Source: Cavia porcellus
Lineage: Eukaryota > Chordata > Mammalia > Rodentia > Caviidae
NCBI RefSeq assembly: GCF_034190915.1
Contig: NW_026947501.1
Coordinates: 3,844,001-3,908,000 of the forward strand
Reading direction: 5' to 3'
Length of the DNA: 64,000 nt
Numbering within the stretch: the first letter of the stretch is position 1; the number at the start of each line of letters is the position of its first letter. Made by a program: the position numbers and the translations under genes. Below the pieces are notes generated by a model. That model saw only the letters and a program-made list of their open reading frames with translations, was not told the DNA's origin and did no database searches. Shown here piece after piece: positions 51,378-62,815 of this stretch.

Positions 51378-52062
51378 TGAAAAACATCGGGTGGTGTGGC
51401 TCATTGTAAGGGTTTCTAACAGGCCATTCACTAGTAGCAGTGAGAAATACATCATGTTGTGGTGTGAATCGGAGGGCCTGAATCATGGTAGACAGTGAGT
51501 GGCAATGTCGGATGGAGAAAAGCACCACGGGGTCGTCAGCATGGGGAGGTCAGGAAACATGTAGTAGCAATGTAGGATAGGATTCTGAAAAACATCGTGG
51601 GGTGGTGCTCATTGCAAGGGTTTTAAAAGGCCTTTAACTAGTAGGAGTGAGAAAAACATCACAGCGTGGTTTGAATCAGAGGGCCTGAATCAGGATAGGC
51701 AGTGAGTGGCAATGTAAAATGGAGAAAAGCACCACGGGTTGGTGAGCATGGTGAGGTCAGGAAACATGCGATGGCAATGTAGGATAGGTTTCAGAAAAAC
51801 ATCGCAGGTGTTGAGCATTGTAAGTGTTTCTAACAGGCCATTCACTAGTAGGAGTGAGAAAAACATCACGGGGTGGTGTGAATCGGAAAGCCTGAATTAG
51901 GATAGGCAGTGAGTGCAATGTAGGATGGAGAAAAGCACCACGGGGTGGTCAGCATGGGGAGGTCAGGAAACATGCATTGGCAATGTAGGATACGTTTCTG
52001 AAAAACATCGCCGGGTGTTGCGCATTGTAAGGCTTTCTAACAGGCCATTCACTAGTAGGAGT
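51378..52062 (+). repeat. HOR-C copy 3, partial (about 3.3 monomers)
   Basis: This segment is colinear with copy 2 at an offset of 3,738 up to about 52,062. There the A-rich segment gtgaaaaaatcatcac passes into a HOR-B-end monomer (gtgttaatcgaagg). The switch lies within one monomer and keeps phase. Confidence 0.88.
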
Positions 52063-52449
52063 GAAAAAATCATCACGGGGTGGTGTTAATCGAAGGACCT
52101 GATTTAGGATAGGAAGTGAGTGGCAATGTAGGATGGAGGAAAACACCACGGGGAGGTCAGGATGGGGAGGTCAGGACACATGCAGTGGCTATGTTGGATA
52201 GGTTTCTGAAAAACATCACAGGGTTGTGTGCATTGTAATGATTTCTAACAGGCCATTCACTAGTAGAAGTAGAAAGACATCGCAGGGTGGTGTGAATCGG
52301 AGGGCCAGAATCAGGATTGGCAGTGAGTGGCAACGTCGGATGGAGAAAAGAACCACGGGGTGGTCAGCATGGGGAGGTCAGGAAACATGCAGTGGCAATT
52401 AAGGGTAGGTTTCTGAAAAACATCGCGGGGTAGTGGGCATTGTAAGGGT
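52063..52449 (+). repeat. HOR-B terminal monomers
   Basis: About two monomers match the end of HOR-B (24,080-24,470 and 25,960-26,320), including the rare gctatgttggatagg and agtagaaagacatcgc variants. They are followed by block E, the same order as at 26,320 and 59,490. Confidence 0.78.
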
Positions 52450-54370
52450 TTCTAACAGGCCATTCACTAGTAGGATTGAGAAAAACATTACGGGGTGGTG
52501 TGAATCGGAGGGCCTGAATCAGTACAGGCCGTGAGTGGCAATGTAGGATGGAGAAATGCTCCACGGGGTGGTCAGGATGGAGAGGTCAGGAAAGATGCAA
52601 TGGCAATGTAGGATAGGTTTCTGAAAAAAAATAGTGGGGTAGTGCGCATTGCAAGGGTTTCTAACAGGCCATTCACTAGTAGGAGTGAAAAATACATCAT
52701 GGTGTGGTGTGAACTGGAGGGCGTGAATCAAGATAGACAGTGAGGCGCAATGTAGGATGGAGAAAAGCACCACGGGTTGGTGAGCATGGTGACGTCAGGA
52801 AACATGCATTGGCAATGTAGGATAGGTTTCTGAAAAAAAAAAAAAGCGGGGTTGTGCGCATTGTAAGGGTTTCTAACAGGCCATTCACTAGTAGGAGTGA
52901 GAAAAACATCACAGGTGGCGTGAATCGGAGGGCCTGAATCAGCATAGGCCGTGAGTGGCAATGTAGGATGGAGGAAAACACCATGGGGTGGTCAGGATGG
53001 TGAGGTCAGGACACATGCAGTGGCTATGTTGGATAGGTTTCTGAAAAACATCACGGGGTTGTATGCATTGTAATGGTTTCTAACAGGCCATTCACTAATA
53101 GAAGTAGAAAAAGATCGCAGGGTGGTGTGAATCGGAGGGCCAGAATCAGGATAGGCAGTGAGTGGCAATGTAGGATGGAGGAAAGCACCACGGGGTGGTC
53201 AGGATGGGGAGGTCAGGAAACATGCAGTGACAATGTAGGATAGGTTTCTGAAATACATCGCGGGGCGGTGCGCATTGTAAGGATTTCTAACAAGCCATTC
53301 ACAAGTAGGAGTGAGAAAAACATCACGGGGTGGTGTGAATCGGAGGGCCTGAATCAGGATAGGCCGTGAGTGGCAACGTCGGATGGAGAAAAGCACCACG
53401 GGTTGGTCAGCATGGGGAGGTCAGGAAACATGCAGTGGCAATGAAGGATAGGTTTCTGAAAAACATCGCGGGGTAGTGGGAATTGTACGGGTTTCTAACA
53501 GGCCATTCACTAGTAGGAATGAGAAAAACATCACGGGGTGGTGTGCATCGGAGGGCCTGAATCAGCATAGGCCGTGAGTGGCAATGTAGGATGGAGAAAA
53601 TACCACGGGTTTGTCAGCATGGGGAGGCAAGGAAACATGCAGTGGCAATGTCGAATAGGTTTCTGATAAACATTGCTCGGTGGTACGCATTGTAAGGGTT
53701 TCTAACAGGCCGTTCACTAGTAGGAGTGAGAACAACATCACGGGGTGGTGTGAAATAGAGGGCCTCAATTAGGATAGGCATTGAGTGGCAATGTAGGATG
53801 GAGAAAAGCACCACAGAGTGGTCAGCATGGGAAGGGGAAGAAACATGCAGTAGCGATGTAGGATAGGTTTCTGAAAAAAAAAGCGGAATGGTGTGCAATG
53901 TAAGGGTTTCAAACAGGACATTCACTAGTAGGAGTGAGAAAAACATCGTGGGGTGGTGTGAATCGGAGGGCCAGAATTATGATAGGCAGTGAGTGGCAAT
54001 GTAGAATGGAGAAAAGCACTATGGGATGGTCATCATGGGGAGGTCAGGACACATGCATTGGCAATGTAGGATAGGTTTCTGAAAAACATTGCGTGTGGTG
54101 CGCATTGTAACGCTTTCTAACAGGCCATTCACTAGTAGGAGTGAGAAAAACATCACGGGGTGGTGTGAATCGGATGGCCTGAATTCATTAGAGAAAAGCA
54201 CCACGGCGTGGTCAGCATGGGGATGCCAGGAAACATGTGGTGTCAACGTAGGTTAGGTTTCTGAAAAACATCGCGGGGTGGTGCGCATTGTAAGGGTTTC
54301 TAACAAGCCATTCACTAGTAGGAGTGACAAAAACATCACAGCGTGGTTTAAATCAGAGGGCCTGAATCAG
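52450..54370 (+). repeat. Block E copy 3 with an embedded HOR-A fragment
   Basis: The outer parts match 26,321-28,000. The interior, about 52,960-53,965, matches HOR-A across its unit boundary (4,520-4,771 followed by 1-750) at a constant offset of 53,210, apart from one differing monomer near 53,220-53,350. It contains an A13 tract at 52,833-52,845 and an EcoRI deletion monomer at 54,181. Confidence 0.75.
54178..54205 (+). repeat. 25 bp deletion junction with EcoRI site
   Basis: GAATTC lies at 54,181-54,186 and is followed by attagagaaaagcacc. This is the fourth EcoRI-bearing copy of the deletion, about 35 kb from the one at 19,368. Confidence 0.85.
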
Positions 54371-55284
54371 GATAGGCAGTGTGTGGCATTGTAGGATGGA
54401 GAAAAGCACCACGCGGTGGTCAGGATGGGGAGGTCAGGAAACATGCAGTGGCAATGTAGGTTAGGTTTCTGAAAAACATTGTGGGGTAGTGCGCATTGTA
54501 AGGGTTTCTAACGGGCCATGCACAAGTAGGAGTGAGAAAAACACCACGGGATGGTGTGAATCTGAGGGCCTGAATTAGGAGAGGCTGTGAGTGGCAATGT
54601 AGGATGGAGAAAAGCATCACGGGTTTGTCAGCATGGGGAGTTAAGGAAACATGCAGTTGCAATGTAGAATAGGTTTCTGATAAACATCGCAGGGTGGTGC
54701 GCATTGTAAGGGATTCTAACAGGCCATTCACTAGTAGGAGTGAGAACAACATCACGGGGTGGTGTGAATCGGAGGGCCTGAATTAGGATAGGCATTGAGT
54801 GGCAATTTAGGATGGAGAAAAGCACCAAAGGGTGGTCAGCATGGGGAGGTGAGGAAACATGCAGTGGCAATGTAGGATAGGTTTCAGAAAAAAAAAGCGG
54901 GGTAGTGCTCACTGTAAGGGTTTCTAACAGGCAATTCACTAGTAGGAGTGAAAAAAACATCATGGGTGGTGTGAATCAGAGGGCCTGAATTAGGATAGGC
55001 AGTGAGTGGCAATGTAGGATAGAGAAAAGCACCACGGGGTGGTCATCAGGGGGAGGTCAGGAAACATGCAGTGGCAAAGTAGGATAGTTTTTTGAAAAAC
55101 ATCACGGAGTGGTCCGCATTGTAAGGGTTTCTAACTGGCCATTCACTAGTGGAGGGAGAAAAACATCACGGCTGGTGTGAATCAGATGTTCTGAATTACG
55201 ATAGGCAGTGAGTGGCAATGTAGGATGGAGAAAAGCACCATGGGGTGGTCAGCATGGGGAGGTCTGGAAACATGCATTGGAAAT
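54371..55284 (+). repeat. Partial HOR-B-like segment
   Basis: About four monomers match the first part of HOR-B (20,000-20,890). They include the rare ggtcatcagggggaggtc variant and the short gtggagggagaaaaac variant. The segment ends at about 55,285 inside a hybrid monomer. Confidence 0.78.
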
Positions 55285-55854
55285 GTAGGATAGTTTTCTG
55301 AAAAACATCACGGGGTGGTGCGCATTGTAAGGGTTTCTAACAGGCCATTCACTAGTAGGAGTGAGAAATACATCACGGGGTGGTGTGAATTGGAAGGCTT
55401 GAATCAGGATAGGCAGTGATTGGCAATGTAGGATGGAGAAAAGCACCACGGCACGGTCAGCATGGGGAGGTCTGGAAACATGCATTGACAATGTAGGATA
55501 GGTTTCTGAAAAACATCGCCAGGTGGTTAACATTGTACTGCTTTCTAACAGGTCATTCACTAGTAGGAGTGAGAAACACATCACGGGGTGGTGTGAATCG
55601 GAGGGCCTGAAGTTGGATAGGCATTGAGTGGTAAGGTAAAATGGAAAAAAGCACCTCAGTGTGGTCAGTATGGGGAGGTCAGGAAACATGCAGTGGCAAT
55701 GTAGGACAGGTTTCTGAAAAACATCTGGGGGTGGTGCGCATTGTTAGTGTTTCTAACAGGCCATTCACTAGGAGAAGTGATAAAAACATCACAGGGTGGT
55801 GTGAATCGGAGGGCCTGAATCAGGATAGGCAGTGAGTGGCAATGTAGGATGTAG
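55285..55854 (+). repeat. Mixed monomers between HOR-B-like segments
   Basis: About three monomers. The first two resemble 31,620-31,930 and the third resembles 40,530-40,730. No local period. Confidence 0.7.
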
Positions 55855-57306
55855 AAAAGCACCATGGCGTGGTCAAGATGGTGAGTTCAGGAAACATGCA
55901 GTGGCAATGTAGGATAGGTTTCTGAAAAACGTCGCGGGGTGATGCGCATTGTAAGTGTTTCTAACAGGCCATTCACTAGTAGAAGTGAGAAAAACATCAC
56001 AGGGTGGTGTGAATCAGATTGCCTGAATCAGGATAGGCAGTGTGTGGCAATGTAGGATGGAGAAAAGCACCACGGGGTGGTCAGGATGGGGAGGTCAGGA
56101 AACATGCAGTGGCAATGTAGGATAGATTACTGAAAAACATTGTGGGGTAGTGCGCATTGTAAGGGTTTCTAACGGGCCATGCACAAGTAGGAGTGAGAAA
56201 AACATCACGGGGTGGTGTGAATCAGATGTTCTGAATTAGGATAGGCATTGAGTGGCAATGTAGGATGGAGAAAAGCACCACAGGGTGGTCAGCATGGGGA
56301 GGTCAGGAAACATGCAGTGGTAATGTAGGATAGGTTTCGGAAAAAAAAGCAAGGTAGTGCTCACTGTAAGGGTTTCTAACAGGAAATTCACTAGTAGGAG
56401 TGAAAAAAACATCACAGATGGTGTGAATCAGGGGGCCTGAATTAGGATAGGCAGTGAGTGGCAATGTAGGATAGAGAAAAGCACCACGGGGTGGTCATCA
56501 GGGGGAGGTCAGGAAACATGCAGTGGCAATGTAGGATAGTTTTTTGAAAAACATCACGGAGTGGTGCGCATTGTAAGGGTTTCTAACTGGCCATTCACTA
56601 GTGGAGGGAGAAAAACATCACGGCTGGTGTGAATCAGATGTTCTGAATTAGGATAGGCAGTGATTGGCAATGTAGGATGGAGAAAAGCACCATGGGGTGT
56701 TCAGCATGGGGAGGTCTGGAAACATGCATTGGAAATGTCGGATAGGTTTTTGAAAAACATCGCCGGGTGGTATGCATTATAAGGGTTTCTAACAGGCCAT
56801 TCACAAGTAGGAGTGAGATAAATATAACGGAGTGGTGTGAATCGGAGGGCCTGATTCAGGTTAGGCAGTGAGTGGCAATGTAAAATGGAGAAAAGCACGA
56901 CGGTGTGGTCAGCATGGGGAGGTGAGGAAACATGCAGTGGCAATGTTGGATAGGTTTCTGAAAAACATCGTGGGGTGGTTCGCATTGTAAGGGTTTCTAA
57001 AAGGCCTTTCACTAGTAGGAGTGAGAAAAACATCACGGGGTGGTGTGAATCGAAGGACTTGAATTAGGATAGGCAGTGAGTGGCAATGTAGGATGGAGAA
57101 AAGCACCATGGGTTTGTCAGCATGGGGAGGCAAGGAAACATGCAGTGGCAATGTAGAATAGGTTTCGGATAAACATCTCTGGGCGGTGCGCATTGTAAGC
57201 GTTTCTAACAGGCCATTCAATAGTACGAGTGAGAACAACATCACGGGGTGCTGTGAATCGAAGGGCCTGATTTAGGATAGGCAGTGAGTGGCAAACTAGG
57301 ATGGAG
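55855..57306 (+). repeat. HOR-B derivative, 7-mer copy
   Basis: The unit is 1,452 bp and is repeated at 57,307 with one more monomer there. The offset is 1,452 at the left (gtcgcggggtgatgcg at 55,931 and 57,383) and 1,661 from about 56,349 on. One monomer is therefore missing here near 56,215, where box C passes straight into gaatcagatgttc. Confidence 0.87.
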
Positions 57307-58967
57307 AAAAGCACCATGGCGTGGTCAAGATGGTGAGTTCAGGAAACATGCAGTGGCAATGTAGGATAGGTTTCTGAAAAACGTCGCGGGGTGATGCGCA
57401 TTGTAAGTGTTTCTAACAGGCCATTCACTAGTAGAAGTGAGAAAAACATCACAGGGTGGTGTGAATCGGATTGCCTGAATCAGGATAGGCAGTGTGTGGC
57501 AATGTAGGATGGAGAAAAGCACCATGGGGTGGTCAGGATGGGGAGGTCAGGAAACATGCAGTGGCAATGTAGGATAGATTACTGAAAAACATTGTGGGGT
57601 AGTGCGCATTGTAAGGGTTTCTAACGGGCCATGCACAAGTAGGAGTGAGAAAAACATAACGGGGTGGTGTGAATCTGAGGGCCTGAATTAGGATAGGCTG
57701 TGAGTGGCAATGTAGGATGGAGAAAAGCACCACGGGTTTGTCAGCATGGGGAGGTAAGGAAAAATGCAGTTGCAATGTAGAATAGGTTTCTGATAAACAT
57801 CACAGGGTGGTGCGCATTGTAAGGAATTCTAACAGGCCATTCACTAGTAGGAGTGAGAACAACATCACGGGGTGGTGTGAATCGGAGGGCCTGAATTAGG
57901 ATAGGCATTGAGTGGCAATGTAGGATGGAGAAAAGCACCACAGGCTGGTCAGCATGGGGAGGTGAAGAAACATGCAGTGGCAATGTAGGATAGGTTTCGG
58001 GAAAAAAAAGCAAGGTAGTGCTCACTGTAAGGGTTTCTAACAGGAAATTCACTAGTAGGAGTGAAAAAAACATCACGGATGGTGTGAATCAGAGGGCCTG
58101 AATTAGGATAGGCAGTGAGTGGCAATGTAGGATAGAGAAAAGCACCACGGGGTGGTCATCAGGGGGAGGTCAGGAAACATGCAGTGGCAATGTAGGATAG
58201 TTTTTTGAAAAACATCACGGAGTGGTGCCCATTGTAAGGGTTTCTAACTGGCCATTCACTAGTGGAGGGAGAAAAACATCACGGCTGGTGTGAATCAGAT
58301 GTTCTGAATTAGGATAGGCAGTGAGTGGCAATGTAGGATGGAGAAAAGCACCATGGGGTGGTCAGCATGGGGAGGTCTGGAAACATGCATTGGAAATGTC
58401 GGATAGGTTTTTGAAAAACATCGCCGGGTGGTATGCATTATAAGGGTTTCTAACAGGCCATTCACAAGTAGGAGTGAGAAAAATATAACGGAGTGGTGTG
58501 AATCGGAGGGCCTGATTCAGGTTAGGCAGTGAGTGGCAATGTAAAATGGAGAAAAGCACGACGGTGTGGTCAGCATGGGGAGGTGAGGAAACATGCAGTG
58601 GCAATGTTGGATAGGTTTCTGAAAAACATCGTGGGGTGGTTCGCATTGTAAGGGTTTCTAAAAGGCCTTTCACTAGTAGGAGTGAGAAAAACATCACGGG
58701 GTGGTGTGAATCGAAGGACTTGAATTAGGATAGGCAGTGAGTGGCAATGTAGGATGGAGAAAAGCACCATGGGTTTGTCAGCATGGGGAGGCAAGGAAAC
58801 ATGCAGTGGCAATGTAGAATAGGTTTCGGATAAATATCTCTGGGCGGTGCGCATTGTAAGCGTTTCTAACAGGCCATTCAATAGTATGAGTGAGAACAAC
58901 ATCACGGGGTGCTGTGAATCGAAGGGCCTGTTTTAGGATAGTCAGTGAGTGGCAAACTAGGATGGAG
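57307..58967 (+). repeat. HOR-B derivative, 8-mer copy
   Basis: The unit is 1,661 bp. It follows the monomer order of HOR-B copy 2, but part is condensed into a hybrid monomer near 58,380-58,440, whose left half matches about 23,150 and whose right half matches about 23,380. The same hybrid is in the 7-mer copy near 56,720-56,780, so it formed before the duplication. Confidence 0.87.
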
Positions 58968-59489
58968 AAAAGCACCACGGGGTGGTCAGCATGGGGAGGT
59001 CAAGAAACATGCAGTGCCAATGTAGGATAGGTTTCTGAAAAAAAAAAAAAGCGGTGTGGTTCGCATTGTAAGGCTTTCTAACAGGCCATTCACTAGTAGG
59101 AGTGAAAAAAACATCATGGGGTGGTTTTAATCGAAGGGCCTGATTTAGGATAGGAAGTGAGTGGCAATGTAGGATGGAGGAAAACACCACGGGGAGGTCA
59201 GGATGGGGAGGTCAGGACACATGCAGTGGCTATGTTGGATAGGTTTCTGAAAAACATCGCGGGGTTGTGTGAATTGTAATGATTTCTAACAGGCCATTCA
59301 CTAGTAGAAGTAGAAAGACATCGCTGGGTGGTGTGAATCGGAGGGCCAGAATCAGGATAGGCAGTGAGTGGCAACGTCGGATGGAGAAAAGCACCACGGG
59401 GTGGTCAGCATGGAGAGGTCAGGAAACATGCAGTGGCAATGAAGGACAGGTTTCTGAAAAACATCGCGGGGTAGTGGGCATTGTAAGGG
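58968..59489 (+). repeat. HOR-B terminal monomers leading into block E
   Basis: This segment matches 23,950-24,470 and carries an A13 tract at 59,038-59,050. It completes the HOR-B order that the 8-mer copy leaves unfinished. Confidence 0.78.
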
Positions 59490-60115
59490 TTTCTAACAGG
59501 CCATTAACTAGTAGGAGTGAGAAAAACATCACGGGGTGGTGTGAATCGGAGGGCCTGAATCAGGATAGGCCGTGAGTGGCAATGTATGATGGAGAAATGC
59601 TCCACGGGGTGGTCAGGATGGAGAGGTCAGGAAAGATGCAGTGGCAATGTAGGATAGGTTTCTGAAAAAAATAGTGGGGTAGTGCGCATTGTAAGGGTTT
59701 CTAACAGGCCATTCACTAGTAGGAGTGAAAAATACATCATGGTGTGGTGTGAATTGGAGGGCATGAATCAAGATAGACAGTGAGGCGCAATGTAGGATGG
59801 AGAAAAGCACCACGGGTTGGTGAGCATGGTGAGGTCAGGAAACATGCATTGGCAATGTAGGATAGGTTTCTGAAAAAAAAAAAAGCGGGGTTGTGCGCAT
59901 TGTAAGGGTTTCTAACAGGCCATTCACTAGTAGGACTGAGAAAAACATCACGGGTGGCGTGAATCGGATGGACTGAATTAAGATAGGCAGTGAGAGGCAA
60001 TGTAGGATGGAGAAAAGCACCACGGTGTGGTCAGCATGGGGAGGTCAGGAAACATGCAGTGGCAATTAAGGGTAGGTTTCTGACAAACATCGCGGGGTTG
60101 TGTGCAATGTAAGGG
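59490..60115 (+). repeat. Block E, 3-mer duplication copy 1
   Basis: Three monomers repeat at an offset of 626 bp. The diagnostic monomer has ggagaaatgctccacgggg followed by an aaaaaaatagtgggg segment. It contains an A12 tract at 59,873-59,884. Confidence 0.8.
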
Positions 60116-60610
60116 TTTCTAACAGGCCATTCACTAGTAGGAGTGAGAAAAACATCACGGGGTGGTGTGAATCGGAGGGCCTGAATCAGGATAGGCCGTG
60201 AATGGCAATGTAGGATGGAGAAATGCTCCACGGGGTGGTCAGGATGGAGAGGTCCAGAAACATGCAGTGGCAATGTAGGATAGGTTTCTGAAAAAAATAG
60301 TGGGGTAGTGCGCATTGTAAGGGTTTCTAACAGGCCATTCACTAGTAGGAGTGTAAAATACATCATGGTGTGGTGTGAATTGGAGGGCATGAACCAAGAT
60401 AGACAGTGAGGGGCAATGTAGGATGGAGAAAAGCACCACGGGTTGGTGAGCATGGTGAGGTCAAGAAGCATGCATTGGAAATGTAGGATAGGTTTCTGAA
60501 AAAAAAAGCGGGGTTGTGTGCATTGTAAGTGTTTCTAACAGGCCATTCACTAGTAGGAGTGAGAAAAACATCACGGGTGGCGTGAATCGGAGGGCCTGAA
60601 TTAGGATAGG
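60116..60610 (+). repeat. Block E, 3-mer duplication copy 2
   Basis: This segment matches 59,490-59,985. The sequence just before it (gcaattaagggtagg, about 60,062) is a rare variant also found at 52,395, which ties this copy to the block E at 52.4 kb. Confidence 0.78.
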
Positions 60611-60652
60611 CATTGAGTGGCAATGTAGGATGGAGAAAAGCACCACAGGGTG

Positions 60653-62815
60653 GTCAGAATAGGGAGGTCAGGAGACATGCAGTGGCAATGTAGGATAGCT
60701 TTCTGAAAAACATCGCTCGGTAGTGCGGATTGTAAGGCTTTCTAAAAGGCCATTCACTAGTAGGAGTGAGAAATACATCCTGGTGTGGTGTGAATCGGAG
60801 GGCCTATATCAAGATAGACAGTGAGTGGCAATGTAGGATGGAGAAAATCACCACGGTTGGTGAGCATGGGGAGGTGAGGAAACATGCAATGGCAATGTAG
60901 GATAGGTTTCTGAAAAACATCACAGGGTGGTGCGCATTGTAAGGATTTCTAACATGCCATTCACATGTAGGAGTGAAAAAAACATCACGGGATGGTGTGA
61001 ATCAGAGTGCCTGAATTAGGATAGGCTGTGAGGGGCAATGTAAGATGGAGAAAAGCACCACGATTTGTCAGCATGGAGAGGCTAGGAAACATGCAGTGGC
61101 AATGTAGAATAGGTTTCCGATAAACATCGCTGGGTGGTGCGCATTGTAAGGGTTTCTAACAGGCCATTCACTAGTAGGAGTGAGAACAACATCACGGTGT
61201 GGTGTGAATCGGAGGGCCTGAATTAGGATAGGCATTGAGTGGCAATGTAGGATGGAGAAAAGCACCACAGGGTGGTCAGCATGGGGAGGTGAGGAAAGAT
61301 GCAGTGGCAATGTAGGATAGGTTTCGAGAAAAAAAGTGGGGTAGTGCGCATTGTAAGGCTTTCTAACAGTCAATTTACTAGAAGAAGTGAGAAAAACATC
61401 ACGGGTGGTGTGAATCAGAGGGCCTAAATTGGGATAGGCAGTGAGTGGCAATGTAGGATAGAGAAAAGCACCATGGGGTGGTCATCATGGGGAGGTTAGG
61501 AAACATGCAGTGGCAATGTAGGATAATTTTTTGAAAAACATCACCGAGTGGTGCGCATTGTAAGGGTTTCTAACTGGCCATTCACTAGTAGGAGTGAGAA
61601 AAACATCACGGGTGGTGTGAATCAGATGTTCTGAATTAGGATAGGCAGTGAGTGGCAATGTAGGATGGAGAAAAGCACCACGGGGTGGTAACATGGGGAG
61701 GTTGGAAACATGCATTGGCAATGTAGGATAGGTTTCTGAAAAACATCGGGTGGTGGTGCGCATTGTTAGTGTTTCTAACAGGCCATTCAGTAGGAGAAGT
61801 TATAAAAACATCACAGGGTGGTGTGAATCGGAGGGCCTGAATTAGGATAGGCACTGAGGGGCAATGAAGAATGGAGAAAAACACCACGGGGTGGTCAACA
61901 TGGGGAGGTCAGGAAACATGCAATGGCAATGTAGGATAGGTTTCTGAAAAACATCGAGGGGTGGTGCACATTGTAAGGGTTGCAAACAGGCCATTCACTA
62001 GTCGGATTGAGAAAAACATCACGGGGAGGTGTGAATCAGAGTGCCTGAATTAGGATAGTCATTGAGTGGCAATGTAGAATGGAGAAAAGCACCACGGGTT
62101 TGTGAGCATGGTGAGGTCAGGAAACATGCGATGGCAATGTAGGATAGGTTTCTGAAAAACATCGCAGGTTTTGAGCATTGTAAGGGTTTCTAACAGGCGA
62201 TTCACTAGTAGGAGTGAGAAAAACATCACAGGGTGGTTTGAATCAGATGCTCTGAATCAGGTTAGGCATTGAGTGGCAATGTAAAATGGAAAAAATACCA
62301 CGGAGTGGTCAGCATGGGGAGGTCAGGAAACATGCGGTGGGAATGTAGGATAGGATTCTGAAAAACATCGCTGGGTGGTGCGCAATGTAAGGGTTTCTAA
62401 CAGGCCATTCACTAGTAGGAGTGAGAAAAACATCGCGGGGTGGTGTGAATCAGATGTTCTGTATTAGGATAGGCAGTGAGTGGCAATGTAGGATGGAGAA
62501 AGGCAGCACAGGGTGGTCAGCATGGGGAGGTCAGGAAACATGCATTGGCAATGTAGGATAGGTTTCTGAAAAACATCGCCGGTTGGTGCGCATTGTAAGG
62601 CTTTATAACAGGCCATTCACTAGAAGCAGTGAGAAAAACATCACCGGGTGGTGTGAATCGGAGGGCCTGAATTAGGATAGGCAGTGAGTGGCAATGTAGC
62701 ATAGAGAAAAGCGCCACGGGGTGGTCAGCATGGGGAGGTCAGGAAACATGCAGTGGGAATGTAGGTTAGGTTTCTGAAACATATCGCGGGGTGCTGCGCA
62801 TTGTAAGGATTTCTA
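60653..62815 (+). repeat. Block F copy 2, long-range duplicate of 17,143-19,306
   Basis: The block aligns to the distant copy at a constant offset of about 43,510. It overlaps HOR-D copy 1, so the unit present once at 17-19 kb has been locally duplicated here. Confidence 0.82.
60935..62799 (+). repeat. HOR-D copy 1 (9-mer)
   Basis: The unit is 1,865 bp. Landmarks tgtcagcat at 61,066 and 62,931, and gtgagtggcaatg at 61,441 and 63,306, give this offset. One monomer near 61,690-61,900 is absent from copy 2. Confidence 0.82.
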
